From positions 1 to 9,618 of the forward strand of contig JBCBJZ010000140.1 in the NCBI GenBank assembly GCA_038522635.1: a stretch of DNA of 9,618 bases. Direction: 5' to 3'. The notes under the pieces are model-generated. The model had not been told where the DNA came from, made no database searches, and saw nothing but the letters and a program-made list of their open reading frames with translations. The position numbers and the translations under genes were made by a program. Source of the stretch: JBCBJZ01 sp038522635. Its GTDB lineage: Bacteria > Pseudomonadota > Alphaproteobacteria > Rhizobiales > Hyphomicrobiaceae. Positions 1-6,228 of the stretch are shown one piece after another (positions within the stretch are counted from its first letter, which is position 1; the number at the start of each line of letters is the position of its first letter).

Positions 1-174
1 CCACTGCTTTCCGTAAAAATCAATGCCGGTTTTGACTTCGACATCGTCGCCGGAACGCAGTGGGCCGAGGTGAAATCCGGTCTGTTCGGCCGCCATAAGG
101 CCAAGCTTGGCCTCTCCCCGCGGCATCTGTCTTTGCTCGAGGACCGGCTGCAGCGGAAACGCTTGGCCACCTGA
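1..174 (+). CDS. 3' end of an unrecognised gene (partial, 57 codons visible)
   Basis: Frame 1 is open from the first base to a TGA at 172-174, and the gene begins left of the window. The visible C-terminus has 57 residues. It starts with a mixed hydrophobic stretch (VKINAGFDFDIVAG), continues with a WAEVKSGLFGRHKAKLGLSP segment and ends in a basic tail (RLQRKRLAT). Third codon positions are strongly G/C, as in the other genes here, which supports real coding. An intrinsic terminator begins four bases after the stop, which also suits a gene end. I do not recognise the family and see no catalytic motif, membrane segment or known domain in this fragment. The GLFGRHKAKLGLSPRHL segment looks amphipathic and basic, but that says little about function. 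The full gene would be needed to name it. Confidence 0.6.
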   Translation, partial: PLLSVKINAGFDFDIVAGTQWAEVKSGLFGRHKAKLGLSPRHLSLLEDRLQRKRLAT

Positions 175-177
175 GCG

Positions 178-201
178 GCAACCTGCGGCCGGTTGCTTTT
201 T
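178..201 (+). terminator. Intrinsic terminator after the leftmost gene
   Basis: A perfect 6-bp inverted repeat, GCAACC (178-183) and GGTTGC (191-196), encloses a 7-base loop and is followed directly by five T residues (197-201). It starts four bases after the stop codon of the upstream gene. This is the standard hairpin plus T-tract form of a Rho-independent terminator on the plus strand. Confidence 0.8.
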
Positions 202-261
202 CGATCGGTCCCGTTTCACCGCTTTGTCGTCGCCGCCTTAGCGCAGGTTTCGCAACATAGA

Positions 262-294
262 CGCCGCATCCTCAGGCTGAGGGTGTGGCGTTTT
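262..294 (+). terminator. Second terminator-like hairpin, upstream of eda
   Basis: Bases 262-274 pair with 278-290 to give a 13-bp stem containing two G-T wobbles and closing on a 3-base GGC loop. The core is CCTCA/TGAGG and the base is CGCC/GGCG. Four T residues follow at 291-294. The shape fits an intrinsic terminator reading rightward. The nearest upstream gene already has its own terminator 60 bases earlier. This one may therefore be a back-up, the end of a short transcript, or an attenuator in an eda leader that starts further left. The sequence alone does not choose among these. Confidence 0.6.
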
Positions 295-365
295 CCGTTC
301 CAACCTTCGAAGCGATGCTCTAACTTCGCCACCGCGCATCCACGCCGAGATCCAACGAGCTTCTT

Positions 366-1022
366 TTGACCCAAAGCCAGCACACGTTGAACGCCGCGCT
401 GCACGAGAGCGCCAAAGCGATGCCTGTCATCCCGGTGGTGAGCTTGGCCGACGCAACGCAGGCCGACCCGCTCGGCGCGGCATTACGCGCTGGCGGCGTG
501 AACGTGTGCGAGGTGACGTTACGCACGCCGCAAGCGTTGGACGCGATCCGCGCGATGGCGCGTGCCCACCCGATGATGATGATCGCGGCCGGCACCGTCC
601 TGACGCCGGACGATGGCGCGAAGGCGATCGAAGCTGGAGCCCGCTTTCTCGTCTCGCCGGGCATCACGCCAGCACTCGCCCACGCTGCCCAAACGTGGCC
701 CGTGCCGCTGCTGCCAGGCGCTGCAACGGCGTCGGAGGCGATGGCGCTCGCCGACATGGGTTATCGTTTCCAGAAGTTCTTCCCGGCCGAAGCTGCAGGC
801 GGCGTGACCACGCTGGCGGCGCTCGCAGCACCGTTAGCGAACATCGCCTTTTGCCCGACGGGCGGCGTCAAAGAGACCACCGCTGCCACCTATTTGGCGC
901 TCGATAACGTGGTCTGCGTGGGAGGCTCTTGGTTGGCTCCCCCAGCGATGCTGGCGGATGGCGCGTTCGAGCAGATCGCAGCGTTGGCCGCAGCCGCTCA
1001 AGCGTTACGGCCGATCGTCTGA
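366..1022 (+). CDS. eda: KDPG aldolase (2-dehydro-3-deoxy-phosphogluconate aldolase)
   Basis: This cytosolic class I aldolase splits 2-keto-3-deoxy-6-phosphogluconate into pyruvate and glyceraldehyde-3-phosphate, the last step specific to the Entner-Doudoroff pathway. The 218-residue protein matches the usual length (E. coli Eda has 213) and carries the family landmarks in order. These are EVTLRT (49-54) with the active-site Glu49, AAGTVL (74-79), SPGIT (97-101), KFFPAEA (137-143) with Schiff-base Lys137, CPTGG (163-167) and VGGSWL (185-190). The start chosen is TTG at 366, which leaves about 18 residues before MPVIPVV, as in known Eda proteins. The ATG at 420 would clip this helix. The ribosome site is weak (only a GAG at 357-359), so the start is less certain than the identity. 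It faces kdgK, the preceding step for KDG, across a 51-base gap. Confidence 0.95.
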   Translation: MTQSQHTLNAALHESAKAMPVIPVVSLADATQADPLGAALRAGGVNVCEVTLRTPQALDAIRAMARAHPMMMIAAGTVLTPDDGAKAIEAGARFLVSPGITPALAHAAQTWPVPLLPGAATASEAMALADMGYRFQKFFPAEAAGGVTTLAALAAPLANIAFCPTGGVKETTAATYLALDNVVCVGGSWLAPPAMLADGAFEQIAALAAAAQALRPIV

Positions 1023-1073
1023 CCATGTTCGCGAGCGCCGATCCTGGTCGCGCGCGCCGCGGTTGAGCGGACC

Positions 1074-2057
1074 TCAAGACGAAGGCAGCTCAGCGATCAT
1101 CGCGCAGGCCGTCGCCGTCGCCTCCTTCGGCGTGATCGCACCACGGTGCTGGATCACGGTTCCGGCGAGCGTATGCGCGTGTGCTGCGGCACCCTGTGGC
1201 GTGTGGCCGGCGAGGCGTGCTGCGAGGTAGCCGGCGGCGAAGCTGTCGCCAGCCGCCGTGGTGTCCACCGGTTCGATCGCCTCCAACGGTGCGATGGTTA
1301 CGAGATCACCCGCTCCGGTGCCGCTCTTGCCAGTTGCAACCGCAGCGCCGGCAGCGCCGTTCTTGATGCAGATCTCCTGGCAGCCGTAGCCAGCCAGCGA
1401 GGCGGCCACGGCGCCATCGTCCGCGCCAAGGCCAAGCGCGCGCGCGTCTTCCATGCTTGGCAGTGCGATATCGGCAAGCCGCCAGAAGCGCGCGAACACC
1501 GCTTGCGCGGCTTCCGGTCCTTCCGGCCAACCCCGCGCGCGGAAATTGCTGTCCATCGCAATGCGAGCACCTTGGCGTTTGGCCGCTTCCAGCCAGGCTG
1601 CGAGCACGTCGCGCGCGCGCGTCTCAAAGAGCGAGAGCGTGATCCCCGACAGATAGATCAGCGAGGCCTGCGCGGTGGCCGCCTCCAGACTTGAGGGCAG
1701 TCCGCCGGTGAAGAGATCACGCACCGGCGCGCGCTCGCGCCAATAGTGGAAGCTGCGTTCGCCCCGGGCATCGGTCTCGATCACATAGAGGCCGGGCATG
1801 CGGCCGGGCGCACGATGGATCAGCTCAACGCCGATGCCTTCATCGCGGGCAAGCTGGGTGATCGCGTTCGAATAGGGATCGTCTTCGCCAAGCGCGCTGG
1901 CGAACTGCACCCGTGCACCGCAGCGGGCGAGATAGACGGCCGTGTTGAACGTGTCCCCGCCGTAGGCCAGCGTGAACGCGCCATCGGCGCGGCGGTTGAA
2001 CTCCACCATGCATTCGCCCAGCGTGATCACCGGGCCATCTTTGAAGGTGACGCTCAT
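1074..2057 (-). CDS. kdgK: 2-keto-3-deoxygluconate kinase (PfkB family)
   Basis: This enzyme phosphorylates 2-keto-3-deoxygluconate with ATP to give KDPG, the substrate of the neighbouring aldolase. The protein has 327 residues from the ATG at 2057-2055. That start is preferred over an upstream in-frame ATG at 2156 because an AGAGGT ribosome site lies 9 bases before it and GECMVEF then sits near the N-terminus, as in the family. Visible KdgK/PfkB features are the GGDTFNTA sugar-binding segment (33-40), RMPGLYVIETD (86-96), GERSFHYWRERAP (99-111), MDSNFRARGW (168-177) and the C-terminal PfkB signature DTTAAGDSF (265-273), with Asp271 as the expected catalytic base. The Ala in place of the first Gly of the signature is normal in KdgK. 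The similarity to KDG kinases is much closer than to fructokinase or ribokinase. It converges with eda rather than sharing an operon with it. Confidence 0.93.
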   Translation of the reverse strand: MSVTFKDGPVITLGECMVEFNRRADGAFTLAYGGDTFNTAVYLARCGARVQFASALGEDDPYSNAITQLARDEGIGVELIHRAPGRMPGLYVIETDARGERSFHYWRERAPVRDLFTGGLPSSLEAATAQASLIYLSGITLSLFETRARDVLAAWLEAAKRQGARIAMDSNFRARGWPEGPEAAQAVFARFWRLADIALPSMEDARALGLGADDGAVAASLAGYGCQEICIKNGAAGAAVATGKSGTGAGDLVTIAPLEAIEPVDTTAAGDSFAAGYLAARLAGHTPQGAAAHAHTLAGTVIQHRGAITPKEATATACAMIAELPSS

Positions 2058-2066
2058 CCGCGCCGC

Positions 2067-2072
2067 ACCTCT
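2067..2072 (-). promoter_or_regulatory. Ribosome binding site that fixes the kdgK start
   Basis: On the minus strand the sequence reads AGAGGT, nine bases before the ATG at 2057. This supports a 327-residue KdgK over a longer reading frame that begins at 2156. Confidence 0.6.
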
Positions 2073-2127
2073 TGGTTTGAGCAAGGCGCGCCCTGATGGG
2101 CCAACGCACGGGAGCCACGCGTAGCAT

Positions 2128-2144
2128 GCGATCAAAACGATCGC
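2128..2144. promoter_or_regulatory. Perfect inverted repeat upstream of kdgK, possible operator
   Basis: GCGATC (2128-2133) and GATCGC (2139-2144) form a perfect 6-bp inverted repeat around an AAAAC spacer. It lies about 70 bases upstream of the kdgK start, between the divergent kdgK and SulP genes. The size and symmetry suit a dimeric repressor site, but GATC-type hexamers are common in GC-rich DNA. No regulator gene is in the window, so this is tentative. Confidence 0.25.
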
Positions 2145-2388
2145 GACAGCGCACATCGCGCTGCTTTGTGGGGATGCGTGCCGCAGCTAGAACGGTGATC
2201 CCGATGGATCGCCCGATGATCTATGCGGGCGCTCAGGCCGCGACGCCCAACCCGCGCGCTTGTGGTGCGGAGCGGTTGGTGCTTGAACTGCGGCGTTGAC
2301 GGTGGCCGTGCACAGGCCTTGCCGCTCACGCGTGACCGGCCCTGAAGCGCCGGCGTCCGCTCCCCTCCCACGTCGCAACAAGACGCCC

Positions 2389-4935
2389 ATGCCCGATCAC
2401 GACCCCGCCAACTTTGCAGCGCGCGCGCAGCCGTTGGCGCGGTGGCTTTCGCGGCACCTCAAGCGTGCCCCTTTGCAGCGCACCGGCAGCGCAAGTGAGG
2501 ATGCCGCACAGATGGCCGACTATGGCGAGGCGGGCGATCGCGCAGGCGCACGCGCAAACCCGCCAACGGGTTCGGTCGCCGGTGTCAGCCGCCGTGGCGC
2601 GCGGGCACGACTGACCTCGCTTCGCCAGGGCGTGGGCGTCCATGCCGCCGATGGCGCGGGCGAAGTCTTGGCAGGCGTTGTCTCCGCGCTCGTCACCATC
2701 GCTTACTGCATCTCGTTCAGCGCGCTGATCTTCCAAGGTGTGCTGCAGCCTGGCATGGCGCTTGGCCTGTGGGCCTTGCTCGCCGGCTCAGCCGTGATCG
2801 GCGTCGTGGTGGCGCTCACCACAAGCTTGCCGCCAGCCGATGCAGGGCCTGACACCCCCGCTGTCGCGGTGATGAGCGTGCTGGCGGCAACGATCGCTGC
2901 GACGTTGAGCGCACGCGGTCTCGCGCCCGATCTGATCGTTCTGCATGTCCTCGTCGGGCTCAGCCTTGCCACCGCGCTCACCGGCATCGTGCTGTTCGTG
3001 GTTGGGCGCTTCCAGCTTGGCCAGTTGGTGCGGTTTGTGCCGTTTCCCGTTGTCGGCGGGTTTCTGGCCGCATCGGGCTGGCTGATGATGGCGGGCGGCG
3101 TTGAGGTGGCCACCGGGCAAGCGCTGTCCTGGGCCGCGCTCTCGGCACAGCTCGACGGCGAGGCGCTGTTGCGCTTGGCGCTGGGGTTGGTGTTCGCGTT
3201 CGCCGTCTTCATGGCGCGGCGCCGCTGGGACAGCGTGTTCGTGCTCCCGATCGCGTTTTTCTCAGCCGTCATGGTGCTTGCGAGCGTGCTCTGGGTGAGC
3301 GGTCTGATGCATCGCGAGAGCGGTTGGTTCATCGCGGGCGCCGCGGAACCTGAAGCGTGGCGGCCGCTCACTACGATGTTCGATGCGCAACTCGATTGGG
3401 TGGCCATTCTTGGGGCCGGCGCTGAAATCGGCGCGGTCGCCGGCGTCACGCTGCTGGCGCTGCTTCTCGATGTCTCAAGCCTCGAAGTTGCTCGCGCGAA
3501 GGTCGCCGACCTTGATCGTGAGTTCCGCTTCAACGGCCTCGCCAACCTCGCGGTCGCACCGCTAGGAGGGCTTTCGGGCAACCTGTCGATGCAATCGAGC
3601 CGGCTGCTGCTGGAAACCGGCGCGCGCTCGAGGGCGGCCGGTGTGGTCGCAGCGCTCTCCATCGGGTTGGTGCTCGCGACCGGTGTTGATCTGGCGGGGC
3701 TTGTGCCGGCGCCGCTGCTCGGCGGGCTGTTGATCTATCTTGGCGGGCTGATCATGCGTGAAGCGCTGTTCGATAGCCCTGCGCAGCGCACCTGGACCGA
3801 GTTCGGCCTCGCCCTTCTGATCATGACCGCGATCATCCAGTTCGGTTATCTGGTTGGCGTGGTGCTGGGCTTCATCGGCGCCTGCTTGATGTTCGCCTTC
3901 AGTTATTCGCGCATTGGCGTCGTCCGCCGGCATCTGACGCGGGCGCAGTTCTCGTCCAATGTCGAGCGCAGTCCCGAAGCGGTACGGCTCTTGCGAGCGA
4001 ACGGCCAGCAGATCCATGTGTTCTGGCTGACCGGCTTCATCTTTTTTGGCTCATCCAACGGCGTTTTTGAGCAGGTGCGCCGCACGGTGGAACGCCAGAA
4101 GCGCGCTGGCCTGCCCAATGAAACGCCGGTGGCATCACCATCCGCGCATGTCGTCTCGACACCGGATGCACCGCTGCCGGCCAGGACGCGCGATGCGCCC
4201 TCCGCCGACCTCGCGCAGGCCCAACAGGTACGTTTCATCGTGCTCGACTTTTCAGGCGTGTCCGGTTTCGACAGCTCCGCCGTGCTCTCCCTCGTCAAGT
4301 TGCGCAACTACGCCGATGACCACGCCATCACGCTTCATTATGCGGGGATGTCGGTGACCATGCTGGTGGCGCTTGAACATGCGGGGCTGTTCGGCGCCAA
4401 CGTCGCGCATCAGGCCTTCCCAACCCGCAACGATGCGCTCGAATGGTGCGAAGAAGCGCTGCTGCAGGCGTTGCCGCGCGAACGCGATGTGGCGAGCGAC
4501 GAAGGTGTGGAGCGGTGGTTGGCGCGCGAAATGGGTGATGAAGCGCTGGCGCAGGTTGCTGCGGGTTATTTTCAGCGCCGCGAGATCACCGGCGCTGAAG
4601 TGCTCTACGCGCAAGGGTCGCCTTCGGATACGCTTGATCTGATTATGGCCGGCTCGATTGCGGTCAGCGTTGTGGATGATGCTGGCCGCCCGTTCCGGAT
4701 CAGGCGCATGTTCGGTCAGACGGTGGTGGGAGAAATGGGGTTTTTCCGCTATTTGCCGCGCGCTGCCACCGTCTCAAGCGAGGGCGATGCGGTCATCTAT
4801 TCGCTCTCACGCTCGCATTATGAGCGCTTGCTCAGCGAACAGCCGGAAGCGGGCGTGGCCTTCCTTCATTTCATCATTCGCGCGCTTTCCGACCGTGTCG
4901 AATTCGCCAACCAGGAAATCGCGGCGCTCATCTGA
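2389..4935 (+). CDS. SulP-type anion transporter fused to STAS and cyclic-nucleotide-binding domains
   Basis: From the ATG at 2389 this is an 848-residue inner-membrane protein. Residues 1-90 are a hydrophilic, Ala/Arg-rich cytosolic lead. Residues 92-507 hold about eleven hydrophobic segments resembling the SulP (SLC26-like) core, including the FNGLANL-APLGGLSGNLS-SSR stretch typical of the family. A STAS domain starts near 542 and contains the VLDFSGVSGFDSSAV motif, with Ser629/Ser630 at the usual anti-sigma-antagonist-like position. It is split by a Pro/Ala-rich insert of about 40 residues (571-611). Residues 717-839 form a cNMP-binding beta-roll with GEMGFF-YLPRAATV, keeping the phosphate-cassette Glu782 and Arg791. 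The likely role is anion or dicarboxylate transport, possibly gated by a cyclic nucleotide; the substrate cannot be read from sequence. The start is uncertain: TTG 2296 (879 aa) and ATG 2512 (807 aa, with GTGAGG upstream) are alternatives. Confidence 0.85.
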   Translation: MPDHDPANFAARAQPLARWLSRHLKRAPLQRTGSASEDAAQMADYGEAGDRAGARANPPTGSVAGVSRRGARARLTSLRQGVGVHAADGAGEVLAGVVSALVTIAYCISFSALIFQGVLQPGMALGLWALLAGSAVIGVVVALTTSLPPADAGPDTPAVAVMSVLAATIAATLSARGLAPDLIVLHVLVGLSLATALTGIVLFVVGRFQLGQLVRFVPFPVVGGFLAASGWLMMAGGVEVATGQALSWAALSAQLDGEALLRLALGLVFAFAVFMARRRWDSVFVLPIAFFSAVMVLASVLWVSGLMHRESGWFIAGAAEPEAWRPLTTMFDAQLDWVAILGAGAEIGAVAGVTLLALLLDVSSLEVARAKVADLDREFRFNGLANLAVAPLGGLSGNLSMQSSRLLLETGARSRAAGVVAALSIGLVLATGVDLAGLVPAPLLGGLLIYLGGLIMREALFDSPAQRTWTEFGLALLIMTAIIQFGYLVGVVLGFIGACLMFAFSYSRIGVVRRHLTRAQFSSNVERSPEAVRLLRANGQQIHVFWLTGFIFFGSSNGVFEQVRRTVERQKRAGLPNETPVASPSAHVVSTPDAPLPARTRDAPSADLAQAQQVRFIVLDFSGVSGFDSSAVLSLVKLRNYADDHAITLHYAGMSVTMLVALEHAGLFGANVAHQAFPTRNDALEWCEEALLQALPRERDVASDEGVERWLAREMGDEALAQVAAGYFQRREITGAEVLYAQGSPSDTLDLIMAGSIAVSVVDDAGRPFRIRRMFGQTVVGEMGFFRYLPRAATVSSEGDAVIYSLSRSHYERLLSEQPEAGVAFLHFIIRALSDRVEFANQEIAALI

Positions 4936-4980
4936 GTAGGGAGATAACCCGCTTGGCCGCGCATGCTCATGGTAAATGAG

Positions 4981-5008
4981 TTAACACGAAACCTGTGGTT
5001 ATTCTATT
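4981..5008 (+). promoter_or_regulatory. Candidate promoter for the outer-membrane protein gene
   Basis: This is the most AT-rich patch between the SulP gene and the downstream outer-membrane gene. TTAACA (4981-4986, five of six matches to TTGACA) is followed after 16 bases by TCTATT (5003-5008, four of six matches to TATAAT). It would leave a 5' leader of about 120 bases before the ATG at 5138. This is a plausible sigma-70 type promoter judged only by eye. Confidence 0.3.
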
Positions 5009-5137
5009 TTTGCCACACTCTTTCGCCGCTCAGGCCACACGTGAAGAATGCAGTTGCCTGTTCGCCTGGCCGTCGTGATGACTGGGCGCTGCGGCGTCGG
5101 AGGCCATCTCGGAAGTGTACAGCGTACGGGTGGCAAC

Positions 5138-5947
5138 ATGTTTGGAATGCGCAAGCGCGCGGCATTATTTGCCGCCGCCATCGTTATGTCGTTGGGTGTT
5201 TGGCCGTCTTCCGCCTCAGCGCAAAGCGGCCCCTCAGGTTTTTATATCTCCGCGTTTGGCGGCTATGCCACCGGCCCGGATTTCGATTTCACCGGTTTTC
5301 CCGGCGGCGGGCTCGTTAACGGTAGGGTCTTAGCGCTAGCGACGGTCGTTCATGCCGCTCCCGCCGCACCTCTAACGCCGTTCCACGAGGGCAGCACCGA
5401 CGACGGCTTCACGGCGGGTGGTGCTATCGGCTTCATCGTGTCGGCTTTCGCACGCTTTGAAGTGGAAGTGGCGCACGCATCCTTCGATAACGCGACGTTC
5501 GCAGGTGGTGCAGCACCGACCGTCCATGCGGCTGCATGGACCCCACAATGGTCCCCTCCGGCAGTCCCCATTGGTCCAGGCGGAGGCAGCACGGTTCAGA
5601 ACGCCGCTGGCGGGCTCGACATCACCACGCTCCTGTTCAACGGCTGGTTCAACACCCGGTTCGGCATTTTCGCGCCGTATGTCGGTGGCGGTGTAGGCCT
5701 CGGCTTCGTCAATCACGACATCGAGATGACCGGCGCTGGCTTTTCATTCGACGGCACGGGGCTGGCGGTGCAGTTCGGCGGCGGCGTCCGCATCGATCTC
5801 ACACGCCAGCTTGAGCTGGACCTCGCCTATCGCGCCAAAACCGTCCGCGGCATCGACGGCGACGTCATTGGCGGCACGGGCACGACATCCGATGGCGATT
5901 ACACGTGGCACACGGTGCAAGTGGGCGTGGTTTTCAAACTGAACTGA
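5138..5947 (+). CDS. Outer-membrane beta-barrel protein with signal peptide
   Basis: From the ATG at 5138 the product has 269 residues. It begins with a clear Sec signal peptide: a basic MRKR start, a hydrophobic core (AALFAAAIVMSLGVW) and an ASA cleavage site near residue 28, before QSGPSG. The mature part is Gly- and aromatic-rich with alternating hydrophobic residues, as in small barrels of the OMP beta-brl/opacity type. Examples are FYISAFGGYATG (35-46), FEVEVAHASF (107-116), PYVGGGVGLGF (180-190) and the strong pair LAVQFGGGVRIDL / QLELDLAYRAKTVRG (209-238). A long Pro/Gly/Ala-rich segment (about 122-155) would be an extracellular loop. It has no cysteines and no lipobox. The last residues are VFKLN, not the terminal aromatic common in barrels. 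An upstream ATG at 5048 would bury the signal peptide, so it is rejected. Its specific role is unknown. Confidence 0.8.
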   Translation: MFGMRKRAALFAAAIVMSLGVWPSSASAQSGPSGFYISAFGGYATGPDFDFTGFPGGGLVNGRVLALATVVHAAPAAPLTPFHEGSTDDGFTAGGAIGFIVSAFARFEVEVAHASFDNATFAGGAAPTVHAAAWTPQWSPPAVPIGPGGGSTVQNAAGGLDITTLLFNGWFNTRFGIFAPYVGGGVGLGFVNHDIEMTGAGFSFDGTGLAVQFGGGVRIDLTRQLELDLAYRAKTVRGIDGDVIGGTGTTSDGDYTWHTVQVGVVFKLN

Positions 5948-5984
5948 GCCAAGCGGCAGGATCAGCCGCACGGGTCTGGGCCCT

Positions 5985-6020
5985 CGGGTGAGCTTTGTGG
6001 TTGCGCAAAGCCCCCGTTTT
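5985..6020 (+). terminator. Intrinsic terminator after the outer-membrane protein gene
   Basis: An outer stem, CGGG (5985-5988) with CCCG (6013-6016), and an inner stem, GCTTTG (5992-5997) with CAAAGC (6006-6011), form one hairpin with a small internal loop. Four T residues follow at 6017-6020. It lies 38 bases after the stop codon and separates this gene from the rpsB cluster. Confidence 0.65.
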
Positions 6021-6228
6021 CCCGTATGTGCAGCATCTATCCCACAGCGTGGAGGTCGCGCGATCGGTTTGGCCAAATCCAGACCGCGAGCGCTCCGGTG
6101 GCTGTTGCCTGAATGTTCATGATGCATACGGCTGGTGCGGCTTAACGCACGGCCTAACGCGGCACATGAAGTCAGGTCCACGGTCTTCTTCTCCACGCAA
6201 GGTCAAACCGGTTAAGGACTGAAACGAC
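6021..6228 (+). promoter_or_regulatory. rpsB upstream region with a short direct repeat
   Basis: About 200 bases lie between the previous terminator and rpsB and should contain the promoter of the cluster. I see a perfect 10-bp palindrome, TTTGGCCAAA (6068-6077), and a 12-base-period imperfect direct repeat, GGCTTAACGC (6139-6148) and GGCCTAACGC (6151-6160). I cannot pick a convincing -35/-10 pair. AAGGA at 6214-6218 is the rpsB ribosome site. Confidence 0.4.

Larger units (their letters stand above)
2058..2388. other. Divergent spacer between kdgK and the SulP gene
   Basis: This spacer of about 330 bases must hold the promoters of both divergent genes. I see the kdgK ribosome site and the inverted repeat at 2128-2144 but no convincing -35/-10 pair in either direction. 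Short open frames here have weak codon character and no ribosome sites. If the SulP gene instead starts at the in-frame TTG at 2296, the spacer is about 90 bases shorter. Confidence 0.4.

Noticed and set aside
1023..1073. Shared bidirectional terminator between eda and kdgK
   Set aside because: The 51-base gap is GC-rich, but I found no stem of useful length and no T or A tract on either side.
1746..2096. A plus-strand open frame of 116 codons opposite kdgK
   Set aside because: It is antisense to a well-supported kinase with intact motifs; long antisense frames are expected in GC-rich DNA.
2194..2205. GGTGATCCCGAT matching the reverse complement of 8610-8621
   Set aside because: A 12-base match between two places in a 9.6-kb window is expected several times by chance.
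2703..3662. A 319-codon minus-strand frame opposite the SulP gene
   Set aside because: The product is a low-complexity Ser/Thr/Ala/Pro string typical of antisense translation, while the other strand encodes clear membrane segments and SulP motifs.
4995..5003. TGTGGTTAT as a possible DnaA box
   Set aside because: It has two mismatches to the consensus, there is no cluster of boxes and no replication gene nearby, so it does not suggest an origin.
6142..6157. TTAA and CTAA before rpsB as a possible CtrA box
   Set aside because: The spacing is eight bases rather than seven and the second half deviates from TTAA; it is better described as a 12-base-period direct repeat.
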